From Nocardia terrae (GTDB lineage: Bacteria; Actinomycetota; Actinomycetes; Mycobacteriales; Mycobacteriaceae): a stretch of 64,000 nt of DNA. This document shows positions 51,178 to 59,451 of this stretch, in pieces; within the stretch, counting starts at the first letter, position 1; each line of letters begins with the position of its first letter. Under the pieces are notes generated by a model. It had not been told where the DNA came from. It was given only the letters and a program-made list of their open reading frames with translations, and did not search any database. The stretch covers positions 682,001 to 746,000 of the forward strand of contig NZ_WRPP01000001.1 of assembly GCF_009760405.1 (NCBI RefSeq), given 5' to 3'. Made by a program: the position numbers and the translations under genes.

Positions 51178-52209
51178 ATGCGCGCTGTGGTCATGCGCAA
51201 TCGGAAGCTCGTGGTGGACGAAGTCCCCGAGCCGGTACCGGGTCCCGGGCAGGTGCTGGTCGAGACCATCGCCTGCGGGATCTGCGGATCCGACAAGCAG
51301 GCCCTCGAGCACACCGACGAGTTCCTGCAGGCTTCGCGCGACAGCGGGGTGCCGACCTTCCTGTTCGACCCGCACCGGGATCTCGTGATGGGGCACGAAC
51401 TGGCGGCACGCGTCATCGGCGCGGGACCGGACACGCCATTTACCGAGGGACAGAACGTCGTCGCGCTGCCGTGGGCGCTGGATCCCGCGGGCGGGATTCA
51501 CGGCGTCGGGTACTCCAACGAGTTCCCCGGCGGCTACGGCGAGCGCATGGTGTTGCAGGCCATGGCCCTGGAGCCCATCCCGGAGCAGGTGCCCCCGCAT
51601 GTGGCGGCCATGACCGAGCCCCTGGCTGTCGGCTTCGGCAACGTGGCCCGCACCGGTATCGGCCCCGAGGGCACCGGCATCGTGATCGGTTGCGGCCCTG
51701 TCGGTCTGGGTGCGGTGGCGGCGCTGGCCGAGCGAGGAGTCGCGCCCATCGTGGCGTCGGATCCGTCCGAGCTGCGGCGCGAGGCCGCCCTGCGCATGGG
51801 TGCGCACCGGGTGGTGGACCCCGCGGCCGAGGACCCGGTCGAGGTGTGGCGGGAACTCGCCGCGCCCGGCCAGAAGCTGCACGTCTGGGTGTGCGCCTCG
51901 GTCCCCGGCCTGCTCAACGACCTCATGTACAAGGTGCCCCGCGAGACCGCCATCCTGCAGATCGGCGCGGTCATGACCGATGACGTCATCCGCCCGATCG
52001 TCGGCATCTACAAGGACATCTCCCTCCAGATGTGCATGGTCTACCCGCACGAGGAATACGCGAAGACGTTGCACCGCATCGCCGAGGGCACCCTGGACGC
52101 CGCCTCGCTGATCACCGACCAGGTCGGCTTCGACGGCGTCGCGGACGCCATCGAATCACTGCGCAACCCCGACGATCACATTCAGATCCTGGTCCGTCCG
52201 GAGTTGTGA
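51178..52209 (+). CDS. Zinc-dependent alcohol dehydrogenase family protein
   Basis: A 343-residue medium-chain dehydrogenase with ETIACGICGSDKQALEH and VMGHELAARVIGAG (catalytic zinc) and the Rossmann motif VIGCGPVGLGAVAALAE. The structural-zinc four-Cys lobe is absent; DPAGGIHGVGYSNEFPGGYG occupies that area. The start follows GGAAGGACAG. It is last in the operon, 84 bases after the dioxygenase. It may oxidise a hydroxyl or reduce an enone in the same pathway. Confidence 0.78.
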   Translation: MRAVVMRNRKLVVDEVPEPVPGPGQVLVETIACGICGSDKQALEHTDEFLQASRDSGVPTFLFDPHRDLVMGHELAARVIGAGPDTPFTEGQNVVALPWALDPAGGIHGVGYSNEFPGGYGERMVLQAMALEPIPEQVPPHVAAMTEPLAVGFGNVARTGIGPEGTGIVIGCGPVGLGAVAALAERGVAPIVASDPSELRREAALRMGAHRVVDPAAEDPVEVWRELAAPGQKLHVWVCASVPGLLNDLMYKVPRETAILQIGAVMTDDVIRPIVGIYKDISLQMCMVYPHEEYAKTLHRIAEGTLDAASLITDQVGFDGVADAIESLRNPDDHIQILVRPEL

Positions 52210-52325
52210 GCGCGCACCAATCGGCAGAAGTCGATCGGGTGCAGGGCGTCGTCGCGCTGCCAGAGGGCGGCGTCGACGGCGTCATCTCACCGTGTCCGTC
52301 GACCTTCCGAGCAGGAATCATCAGA

Positions 52326-52346
52326 ATGTATGCTGATCTCATACAT
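52326..52346. promoter_or_regulatory. VapB-type operator, perfect inverted repeat
   Basis: ATGTATG and CATACAT are exact complements separated by CTGATCT, 22 bases before the antitoxin start. This fits autoregulation by the VapBC complex. The AT-rich repeat stands out in this GC-rich sequence. Confidence 0.65.
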
Positions 52347-52368
52347 CACCAACATTGAGGAGATTCCG

Positions 52369-52605
52369 ATGACGGTCACTCAGATCGATTTGGATGATGA
52401 TGCGCTGGTCGAGGCGATGCGCCTGATGGGTACCAAGACCAAGAAGGACACGGTCAACCAGGCGCTACGCGACTACATCAGCAGGGTACGGCGAGTCGAA
52501 GCCGCTCAGCGGTTGTTCGAACGAGGGCAGCGTGGCGAATTCGATCGAGCTGCTGCGGCCTACGAAGCGGAGAAGGCCGCCCGCAGGGAGGTATTCGGCG
52601 AGTGA
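52369..52605 (+). CDS. vapB: Type II antitoxin, VapB family
   Basis: A 78-residue antitoxin with DNA-binding N-terminus MTVTQIDLDDDALVEAMRLM, TKTKKDTVNQALRDYISRV and a charged C-terminal tail for toxin binding. ATG 52369 follows TGAGGAGA. Its stop overlaps the toxin start (GTGA), so translation is coupled. Confidence 0.88.
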   Translation: MTVTQIDLDDDALVEAMRLMGTKTKKDTVNQALRDYISRVRRVEAAQRLFERGQRGEFDRAAAAYEAEKAARREVFGE

Positions 52606-53015
52606 TCGGATACCTCATCGATACGTCCGCCCTCTGGCGTCTGTTTCGGGATAAGGACATCTTCTCGACCTGGCAGCCGGAAATCGACGCGGCGGCCCTA
52701 TCGATGTGCGAGGCGACTCGGGCCGAATTTCTGTTCTCGGCTACGGGTCCGGCCGACCGTGACGAGATTGCGGCTGACTTGGACGCGGTGTGTGGTCTGG
52801 CGGCTGTGCCGAAGTCCGTCTGGCGTTGGGTCGACACCGCGCAGTACAAGTTGACGCAGCGTGGTCAGCATCGTTCGGCCGGGGTCGTGGACCTCGTCGT
52901 CTGTGCGACAGCGGTGCACCACGGATTGACCGTTTTGCACGCTGACGCGGATTTCGCGACCGTGGCCCGGGTATTGCCCGAGTTGCGTGACCGGGATATC
53001 CGCGTCTCGAGCTGA
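52602..53015 (+). CDS. vapC: Type II toxin, VapC (PIN-domain ribonuclease)
   Basis: A 137-residue PIN-domain RNase. Catalytic acids are visible as Asp in YLIDTSALWRLF, Glu in CEATRAEFLFS, Asp in AGVVDLVVCATAVHH and Asp in LHADADFATVA. VapC toxins cut tRNA or rRNA when free of antitoxin. The gene starts at a GTG inside the vapB stop. The target RNA cannot be predicted. Confidence 0.88.
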   Translation: MIGYLIDTSALWRLFRDKDIFSTWQPEIDAAALSMCEATRAEFLFSATGPADRDEIAADLDAVCGLAAVPKSVWRWVDTAQYKLTQRGQHRSAGVVDLVVCATAVHHGLTVLHADADFATVARVLPELRDRDIRVSS

Positions 53016-53048
53016 CGCGGATATCTCGATCGAGGTCGTGGTTTGCGT

Positions 53049-54749
53049 CTATCGATCCGTGAAGGTGATGCGCACGGTGACCGGATCGCTCTGCAGGGCC
53101 GCGAAGACGCCGCGACTGAACGGGGCCAGGGCCGGATGGGGCGCGAAGGACCTGGCGCGCGCCACCACATCGTCGTCGGGGAGCAGGACGGCGGTGCCGG
53201 TGCGCCACGTATCACCCTGGCGGACGCGGATATCCGGGTTGGCGGACAGGTTCAGACCCCAGCCCGAGCGCAGCCCGTGCTGGCAGATGGCCCAGGCGCC
53301 CTCGTCGTCGAACAGCACCGACACCGGGACCCGGCGCGGCTGACCGGACTTGCGGCCGATGGTCTCGATCTCGGTGGCGAAGGCGGTGCGGATGCCGATC
53401 CTGTCGAGGGCGCGGACGGTCGGGTTCATGACATAGCGGCCCACCGCGCGCTCGGCGCGGAACTTGCGGGCGGCGCGGTCGGCGGCCGTCCGCGGTGCGG
53501 CGGAGCGCTTGCTGCGGAAGGCGTCGAATCCGTTGCGGCGCAGCATGGTCGCCGCGGTGAGCCAGGGGGAGCGATCGGGGTCGGGGTCCTTGCCCGCACC
53601 GAGCAGGTGCAGCTGGTCGGTGTGCCACTGCAGGTCCAGAGCGCCGTCGAACGACTTGAGGCTGCCATTGGCGGCCAGGCGCGGCGGCAGGTCGAGCGAA
53701 ATGTGCGGAGTCCGCAGGACGGCGGTGCGACCGGAGAGCAGATCGGCTGCGGCGCTGGGGATCACGGCGGTGGGGCGGCCCAGGCCGATCACATCGCAGA
53801 TGCCGTCGGCGAGCGCCTCGGACATGGCGGCGAAGGAACGGAAACCGCCGGTCACCGCGATCGGTACCGAACCGGCTGCCTTGCGGGCGGTGGCGGCGTA
53901 GTCCAGGAAGTACGCCTCGCGGGCGCGAGTGCTGGCCGAAGCCGTGCGAGGACGGCCCATCATGGCGGGGGATTCGTAACTGCCGCCGCTGATCTCGAAC
54001 AGGTCGAGATGCTCGCCGGACAGCTCCTCGATGACCGCGCGCGACTCGTCCTCGGTGAAGCCGCCGCGCTGGAAATCGGCGGAGTTGAGCTTGATGCCCA
54101 CGCCGAAGCCCGGGCTGACCGCGGCGCGAATGCTGCGCGCCACCTCGATCACGAAACGCCGCCGTCGCTCGGCGTCGCCGCCCCAGGCGTCGGTGCGGTG
54201 ATTCGACAGCGGGGACAGGAACTGCGAGACCAGATAGCCGTGCGCGCCGTGGATCTGCACGCCGTCGAATCCGGCGGCCTCGGCGACCCGGGCGGCCCGT
54301 CCGAAGCGGGCGATGATGTCGCCGATCTCGTCCTCGGTGAGCGCGCGCGGCGCGGGGACGCCGGGAATGCCCATGGCGATGGCGGACGGGGCGACCGCGC
54401 GGGTGCGGGTGACGATCGGATTGGCCTGCCGCCCCGGATGATTCAGCTGCACCCAGACCTTGCTGCCGCCGTCCTTGGCGACCTTGGCCCAGCGCGTCAG
54501 CGCTGCCAGATGCCGCTCGTCCTCGATGGCGACATTGCCCGGCTCGCCGCAATGGCGACGGTCGACCATGACATTGCCGGTGACGATGAGCCCGTAGCCG
54601 CCCCGGCTCCACCGGTCGTAGAGTCGTTCCAGTCGCGCGTCGGGGGCGTTCTCGGCATTCGCCAGCCCTTCGCTGAGGGCCGATTTCATGATGCGGTTGG
54701 GCAGCGCCTGGCCGCTGGCCAGCGGGAGGGGATCGTGCAGTGTCGGCAT
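53049..54749 (-). CDS. Old-yellow-enzyme-type oxidoreductase fused to a Ddn-like domain
   Basis: A 566-residue fusion. Residues 1-400 are an FMN-dependent OYE/NADH:flavin oxidoreductase TIM barrel (LIVTGNVMVDRR, VWVQLNHPGRQANPIV, FDGVQIHGAHGYLVSQFLSP). Residues about 430-560 match the Ddn/F420-dependent nitroreductase and quinone-reductase family (ATEIETIGRKSGQPRRVPVS, then VLFDDEGAWAICQHG). Two reductive cofactors in one chain would be unusual. ATG 54749 is preferred; the ATG at 54836 would translate through the operator region. It is divergent from tetR. Confidence 0.8.
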   Translation of the reverse strand: MPTLHDPLPLASGQALPNRIMKSALSEGLANAENAPDARLERLYDRWSRGGYGLIVTGNVMVDRRHCGEPGNVAIEDERHLAALTRWAKVAKDGGSKVWVQLNHPGRQANPIVTRTRAVAPSAIAMGIPGVPAPRALTEDEIGDIIARFGRAARVAEAAGFDGVQIHGAHGYLVSQFLSPLSNHRTDAWGGDAERRRRFVIEVARSIRAAVSPGFGVGIKLNSADFQRGGFTEDESRAVIEELSGEHLDLFEISGGSYESPAMMGRPRTASASTRAREAYFLDYAATARKAAGSVPIAVTGGFRSFAAMSEALADGICDVIGLGRPTAVIPSAAADLLSGRTAVLRTPHISLDLPPRLAANGSLKSFDGALDLQWHTDQLHLLGAGKDPDPDRSPWLTAATMLRRNGFDAFRSKRSAAPRTAADRAARKFRAERAVGRYVMNPTVRALDRIGIRTAFATEIETIGRKSGQPRRVPVSVLFDDEGAWAICQHGLRSGWGLNLSANPDIRVRQGDTWRTGTAVLLPDDDVVARARSFAPHPALAPFSRGVFAALQSDPVTVRITFTDR

Positions 54750-54815
54750 GCTGGGTCCCGTCTCATTTCTTTTCGCACAGTGTCGTCGAAGGGTCGAGCG
54801 GCGGACTACACTGGG

Positions 54816-54859
54816 TAGACCAATCGGTATATCCAAACGGTATTACACCGATCGGTATA
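54816..54859. promoter_or_regulatory. Tandem TetR operators between oxidoreductase and tetR genes
   Basis: TAGACCAATCGGTATA (54816-54831) and TACACCGATCGGTATA (54844-54859) are two near-identical 16-mers whose cores, ACCAATCGGT and ACCGATCGGT, are palindromic. They lie 28 bases apart, close to the tetR start. AAACGGTATT between them may be a degenerate third copy. Confidence 0.7.
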
Positions 54860-54878
54860 CAGCAAGGAGGAAACCGCC

Positions 54879-55457
54879 ATGGGTGCCCGCGACCGCCTCA
54901 TCGACAGCGCCATCGCCCTGATGCGCTGCAATGGCATCGCCGGGACCGGCATCGCCCAGCTGCTCGACCACAGCGGCATCTCGCGCCGGTCCGTCTACCT
55001 GAACTTCCCCGGCGGCAAATCCGAGCTGGTCGCCGAGGCCACCCGGACCGCCGGGCAGGCGTCGAGCGCACTCATGCGGACCGTCCTCGCGAGCACCGAC
55101 CTCGCCAGCGCCATCGCGGCCTTCCCCGACATGTGGCGCACCACCCTGGTATCCACCGACTTCACCGCGGGCTGCCCGATCGTGGCCGCCGCCCTCGGCC
55201 GCTCGGAGTCGCCGGAGGCCGCCGACGTGGCGGGGGAGACCTTCACCGAGTGGGAGGGCGTCCTGGCCGAACGGCTCGAGGCCGAGCAGGTGGCGCCCGA
55301 GACCGCGCGCACCCTGGCCACCACCATCGTGGCGGCCGTCGAAGGCGCGGTCGTCATGTCGCTGGCGACCCGGTCGACCGCGCCCCTGGAACGCGCCGGG
55401 AAACAGATGGCCGATCTGGTCGCCCTGTACACGGGCAAGCGGGCCCCGGCCGTCTGA
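54879..55457 (+). CDS. TetR-family regulator (LmrA/YxaF-like)
   Basis: A 192-residue regulator with the helix-turn-helix NGIAGTGIAQLLDHSGISRR, SVYLNFPGGKSELVAEAT and a C-terminal domain of the LmrA/YxaF type (FTAGCPIVAAALGRSESPEA). AAGGAGGAAACC precedes the ATG. The tandem operators and divergent layout suggest that it represses itself and the OYE/Ddn fusion. Confidence 0.88.
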   Translation: MGARDRLIDSAIALMRCNGIAGTGIAQLLDHSGISRRSVYLNFPGGKSELVAEATRTAGQASSALMRTVLASTDLASAIAAFPDMWRTTLVSTDFTAGCPIVAAALGRSESPEAADVAGETFTEWEGVLAERLEAEQVAPETARTLATTIVAAVEGAVVMSLATRSTAPLERAGKQMADLVALYTGKRAPAV

Positions 55458-55461
55458 GGCG

Positions 55462-56208
55462 TCAGATCAGGCTGAGCCCGCCGTCGATGGTCACCACCGT
55501 GCCGGTGGTGTACCCGGACCGGTCCGAGGCGAGAAATGCTGCCATATCGGCGATTTCGCGGGGCTGGGCCGGGCGGCCGAACGGGAAGTCCGCGGCCATC
55601 TCGGCGAAGCGGGAATTGGTCTCGATCAGCTCGGTGATCCGCGCGGTGGCCACCGGGCCCGGATTGATGCCCACCACCCGGATGCCGTCGCGCCAGCTGC
55701 GGCTGCCCAGCGCCCGGGTGAACGCCATGAGCGCGGCATTGCCGGTGCTGCCCGCGATGTACTCGAAGTCCGGGCGTTCGCCCGCCATGCCGATCACGTT
55801 CACGATCACCCCGCGCGACTGTTCCTTCATGCGCGCGTAGACCGAGCGGCTCAGGTCGATGTAGCCGAACACCTTGAGGTCCCAGGCGTGCCGCCAGGTC
55901 CGCGCGTCGACGGACTCCAGCGTTCCGCCCGGAATGTCACCGGCATTGTTGACCAGGATGTCCGGCGTCCCAACGGATTCCAGCAGCCGCTCGATATCGC
56001 CGGACGAGCGCAGGTCCACCGCGTGGGTGTGCACGTCCACGCCGTACTCGCCGCGCAACCGCTCGGCGAGCTCCTCCAACCGGTCCTTGCTGCGCGCGGC
56101 CAGATGCACGTGGCAGCCCTCCCCGGCGAGCACCCGCGCGATCTCCGCGCCGATGCCCGCCGATGCTCCCGTCACGAGTGCGGTCCGCCCACTGAGTCCC
56201 AGATCCAT
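55462..56208 (-). CDS. Short-chain dehydrogenase/reductase
   Basis: A 248-residue classical SDR. Visible are the NAD(P) motif TGASAGIGAEIARVL, VNNAGDIPGG, a Ser/Tyr region around EYIAGSTGNAALMAFTRALG, and NPGPVATARI. The usual catalytic YxxxK reads here as YIAGSTGNA, so the Lys is not at its normal position and the activity may be changed. A perfect CTGGACG/CGTCCAG operator is 22 bases upstream. Confidence 0.75.
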   Translation of the reverse strand: MDLGLSGRTALVTGASAGIGAEIARVLAGEGCHVHLAARSKDRLEELAERLRGEYGVDVHTHAVDLRSSGDIERLLESVGTPDILVNNAGDIPGGTLESVDARTWRHAWDLKVFGYIDLSRSVYARMKEQSRGVIVNVIGMAGERPDFEYIAGSTGNAALMAFTRALGSRSWRDGIRVVGINPGPVATARITELIETNSRFAEMAADFPFGRPAQPREIADMAAFLASDRSGYTTGTVVTIDGGLSLI

Positions 56209-56229
56209 GTGGCCCTCTCCTGATTCGTA

Positions 56230-56246
56230 CTGGACGGTGCGTCCAG
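56230..56246. promoter_or_regulatory. Inverted repeat upstream of the SDR gene
   Basis: CTGGACG and CGTCCAG with spacer GTG, typical in size and symmetry of a TetR-family operator. It begins 22 bases before the SDR start on the minus strand. No tetR gene with this site is adjacent. Confidence 0.5.
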
Positions 56247-56283
56247 CTCACTGAGCGGCATCGCTTAACGGAATTATTCCCGG

Positions 56284-56523
56284 CTACACCGGAACGACCG
56301 ATTCGATGGCCGATAGGCCGAGAGCTCGTCGGAACAGGCGGTCGCGCAGCCGGTCCGGGATGCGCGAGAGCCAGACCGCCAGCCGGGCATCGGTTCCCGC
56401 CACGTAGTGGGTCTTGGGTCGGCGCGCCTCGACCGCGCGCGCCTCCTGGAACCGCTGCGCCAGGTCGTATCCGCTGGCGGGTCCCTCCGCCGGCAACCCC
56501 AGCAGCCCGTGTCGCAGCGACAT
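56284..56523 (-). pseudogene. Chimeric remnant: PadR N-terminus joined to SDR C-terminus
   Basis: An open frame of 79 residues starts MSLRHGLLGLPAEGPASGYD, which is the beginning of a PadR-family winged helix, and stops matching near RFQEA. From EARRPKTHYVAGTDARLAVW onward it reads as the C-terminus of a short-chain dehydrogenase, ending LSRIPDRLRDRLFRRALGL. The bulk of both proteins is missing, so an internal deletion that fused two neighbouring genes is likely. Whether it is translated is unknown. Confidence 0.65.
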
Positions 56524-56566
56524 CGCGCACCTTTCCTGGAACCTGCCACCCACCATCACGCCTCGG

Positions 56567-57436
56567 CTAGCGCACTCCGGTGCCGGCGAGGGCGGCGCGG
56601 ATCTCGTCGAAATCCGGAATCGAGGCGCTGGCACCCAGTTTCGTGGTGGCCAGCGCGCCCGCGGTGCACGCCCAGGCGAGTGCGGTCTCGGGGCCTTCGT
56701 GCCAGTGCGCGGCGAGCGTGCCGGTGAAGGTGTCGCCCGCGCCGGTGGTGTCGACGACCCGGACCGGGACGCCCGGGTGCGAGACCACGTGACCGTCCGG
56801 GCCGCGATAGGACGCCCCGGCCGCGCCGAGGGTGGTGATCACATGGGGGACGGCGGCCAGCGCCGCGGCCAGGTGCGCGGCTTCGCCCTCGTTGACCACG
56901 GCCACCCCGACCTCCGCCCAGAGCTCGGCCGGAAGCTCCTGCACCGGAGAAGGATTCAGCAGCACCGTCGCCCCGTTCGCCCGGGCGTGGCGGGCCGCCG
57001 CCAGCACCGTCGGCACCGGAATCTCCAACTGGCACATGAGTACATCGGCCGCGGCGATCGTATCCAGATCGGCGGCGGTCAATTCCGTCATCCGGCCGTT
57101 GGACCCGGCCACCACGATGATCGTGTTCTCGCCGCCGCCGTCGACCACGATCGTCGCGATCCCGCTCGGCCCCGGCACGGTCCGCAACCGCGAAACCCCA
57201 ACTCCCGCCCGGCCCAGCACATCCCGCAATGCCGTGGCGAAGACGTCGTCCCCGACCGCGCCGACGAACTCGACCTCGCCCCCCGCCCGCCGTGCGGCGA
57301 TCGCCTGATTCGAGCCTTTCCCGCCGGGCACCAGCGCGAACCCGTCCCCGGACACCGTCTCCCCGGGTTCGGGCCGCCGCCCGACCGTCGTCACCAGATC
57401 CATATTGATGCTGCCCACCACCACGATCCGCGCCAT
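56567..57436 (-). CDS. rbsK: Ribokinase
   Basis: A 289-residue PfkB-family sugar kinase with the N-terminal VVVGSINMDLVTTVGRRPEP, GGKGSNQAIAARRAG and the C-terminal anion-hole and base motif VVDTTGAGDTFTGTLAAH. It phosphorylates D-ribose at O5. No ribose transporter is adjacent. It could also take part in pentose metabolism with the 13.5-21 kb block. Confidence 0.88.
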   Translation of the reverse strand: MARIVVVGSINMDLVTTVGRRPEPGETVSGDGFALVPGGKGSNQAIAARRAGGEVEFVGAVGDDVFATALRDVLGRAGVGVSRLRTVPGPSGIATIVVDGGGENTIIVVAGSNGRMTELTAADLDTIAAADVLMCQLEIPVPTVLAAARHARANGATVLLNPSPVQELPAELWAEVGVAVVNEGEAAHLAAALAAVPHVITTLGAAGASYRGPDGHVVSHPGVPVRVVDTTGAGDTFTGTLAAHWHEGPETALAWACTAGALATTKLGASASIPDFDEIRAALAGTGVR

Positions 57437-57485
57437 GCCCGCGACCCTAGTCCGGTTCGGGCAGCAACACTCCCGGCGCCGTCGC

Positions 57486-58994
57486 CTAGGACCGCGGCTG
57501 CGCGCTGTGGTCGGGTTCCAGCGGTGGGCTGGCGACGGCCGAGAAGGTGGTGCATTCGGGGGCGCACTCGGGCGGGGCGGTGCGCAGGGCGTCGTCGCGG
57601 ACGGTGAAGAAGGCCAGGGCGGCGGCCGCGATCATGAGGGCCACCGAGGTGAAGATCGCGAGCCGGAAGCCGTTGTCGAAGGCCGACGGGTCGGTGTAGG
57701 CCGAGCCGGTGAGACCGGCCAGGGGCGGGATGGCGGCCACCGCGAGCAGGCCCGCGGCGCGGGCGACGGCATTGTTGACCCCGCTGGCCACGCCCGCGTG
57801 GCGCTCGTCGGCGGTCGCCAGCACCGTGGCCGTGAGCGGGGCCACCGCGAGGACCAGGCCGAGGCCGAAAACCAGTGCGGCGGGCAGGACATCGCGCAGG
57901 TAGGAGGTGTGGATGCCGATGCGGGTCATGAGCAGCATGCCCACCGCGGCCAGCAGCACACCGATGGTGATGGGCCAGCGCGGGCCGATGCGCTGGGCCA
58001 GGGCTCCGGAGCGGGCCGAGAACAGCAGCATCAACACCGTCACCGGCAGCATCGCGGTGCCCGCGGCGATCGGATTGAACCCCGCCACCACCTGCAGGGT
58101 CAGCACCAGCAGGAAGAAGACCACGCTCATCGCGCCGTACATGACGAAGGTGACCACATTGATGGCGCTGAACTGCTTGGAGGCGAACACGTCCACGGGC
58201 AGCATGGCCGCGGGATCCTCGCCGTCGCGCGAGCGTCGCCGCTCCACCAGCACGAAGCCCGCCGCCGCGGCGACACCCAGGATCGCGCTGCCCCACACCA
58301 GGATCCGATTCGCGTCGCGCTCGGGAGCCATGGTCAGCGCGTAGGTGATCCCGGCCAGGCACAGCGCCGCCAGCGCCGCGCCCAGCACGTCGAACTTCCC
58401 GTGCGAGGACTCGTCGCGGGTCTCGGGCACATGCCGGGCCGTCACCGCGACCACCACCGCGGCCAGCGGAATATTGAGCAGGAACACCCACCGCCACCCC
58501 GCCGCCTCGACCAGCCAGCCGCCCAGGAACGGGCCGATGGCACCGGCCACACCGCCCAGACCGGACCACGCGCCGACCGCCCGCGCCCGCTCGTCGGGCC
58601 GGAACGAGGCCTGGATGATGGCCAGCGAGCCGGGCGTCAGCAGCGCACCGCCCACACCCTGCAGCGCCCGCGCCGCGATCAGCATCGAAACGTCCTGCGC
58701 CGCACCGCACAGGGCCGAGGCGACGGCGAACCACACCACCCCGATGAGGAACACCTTGCGCCGCCCGTACCGGTCGCCCAGTGAGCCTCCCAGCAGGATC
58801 AATCCCGCCAGGGTCAGCGTGTACGCGTTCACCGTCCACTGCAGATCGGCCATGGACGCGCCGAATTCGTCACCGATCCGTGGCAGCGCCACATTCACGA
58901 CGGTGGCGTCCAGCATGGCCATCCCCGAACCGAGGACGGTCGCGAGGAGAACCCATCGGCCGGTGCCCGAGGACAACCGGATGCTCGCGGTCAT
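57486..58994 (-). CDS. MFS drug transporter, DHA2 (EmrB/QacA-like), 14 helices
   Basis: A 502-residue permease with about 14 hydrophobic segments. Family motifs include GSGMAMLDATVVNVALPRIG, LTLAGLILLGGSLGDRYGRR, and GGVAGAIGPFLGGWLVEAAG. It probably exports lipophilic compounds using the proton gradient. It follows the ribokinase gene on the same strand (the two are 49 bases apart), but a functional link is doubtful. Confidence 0.88.
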   Translation of the reverse strand: MTASIRLSSGTGRWVLLATVLGSGMAMLDATVVNVALPRIGDEFGASMADLQWTVNAYTLTLAGLILLGGSLGDRYGRRKVFLIGVVWFAVASALCGAAQDVSMLIAARALQGVGGALLTPGSLAIIQASFRPDERARAVGAWSGLGGVAGAIGPFLGGWLVEAAGWRWVFLLNIPLAAVVVAVTARHVPETRDESSHGKFDVLGAALAALCLAGITYALTMAPERDANRILVWGSAILGVAAAAGFVLVERRRSRDGEDPAAMLPVDVFASKQFSAINVVTFVMYGAMSVVFFLLVLTLQVVAGFNPIAAGTAMLPVTVLMLLFSARSGALAQRIGPRWPITIGVLLAAVGMLLMTRIGIHTSYLRDVLPAALVFGLGLVLAVAPLTATVLATADERHAGVASGVNNAVARAAGLLAVAAIPPLAGLTGSAYTDPSAFDNGFRLAIFTSVALMIAAAALAFFTVRDDALRTAPPECAPECTTFSAVASPPLEPDHSAQPRS

Positions 58995-59150
58995 TGGCTC
59001 ACGGTAGCAAGATCCGGGCGGCGGGGACGGGATCTGAAGGTGTCCTGAAGAAGGACCCGCAACGCTGGGTATCGGGGGTCCGCCGGACTTGAATCATGTT
59101 CGCGCTCCACCGCTTTCGGAGCGATTCCCCTAGATGAAGGTGATATAGGC

Positions 59151-59435
59151 ATGAGTACGACCGCAATTCGACGCACCGCCACCCGCGGGCTGCTGGCCTT
59201 CGCGGTGCTGACCGCGCCCCTGGCCACGGCGGGCCTGGCGTCGGCCGACCCCGTGACCTCCGACCCGGCCGTGAGCGTCCCGCAGGCCCGGTTCGTCGAC
59301 GCCGACGACTGGCACTGGTGGCACTGCCACGTCCAGCACGAGTGGTGGCGCGAGGGCTGCCGCGACTGGTGGGAGGACCACCACGAGGACCACGACGACA
59401 ACAACAACCTGCCCCCGACCGGCAGCGGATTGTAA
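59151..59435 (+). CDS. Small secreted Trp/His/Asp-rich protein
   Basis: A 94-residue precursor. Residues 1-32 form a Sec signal peptide (GLLAFAVLTAPLATAGLASA). The mature part is extreme in composition: DDWHWWHCHVQHEWWREGC, then RDWWEDHHEDHDDNNN, ending LPPTGSGL. Two cysteines could form a disulfide. The His/Asp density suggests metal binding at the cell surface. I recognise no family. It lies between a divergent MFS gene and proA. Confidence 0.65.
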   Translation: MSTTAIRRTATRGLLAFAVLTAPLATAGLASADPVTSDPAVSVPQARFVDADDWHWWHCHVQHEWWREGCRDWWEDHHEDHDDNNNLPPTGSGL

Positions 59436-59451
59436 TCAGTAATCTGTTCCC

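Noticed and set aside
56221..56560. Intact PadR regulator gene beside the SDR
   Set aside because: Only the first part of a PadR winged helix is present before the frame switches to SDR-like text.
59408..59435. LPPTG sortase signal at the end of the small secreted protein
   Set aside because: No hydrophobic segment or positive tail follows; the protein ends three residues later.
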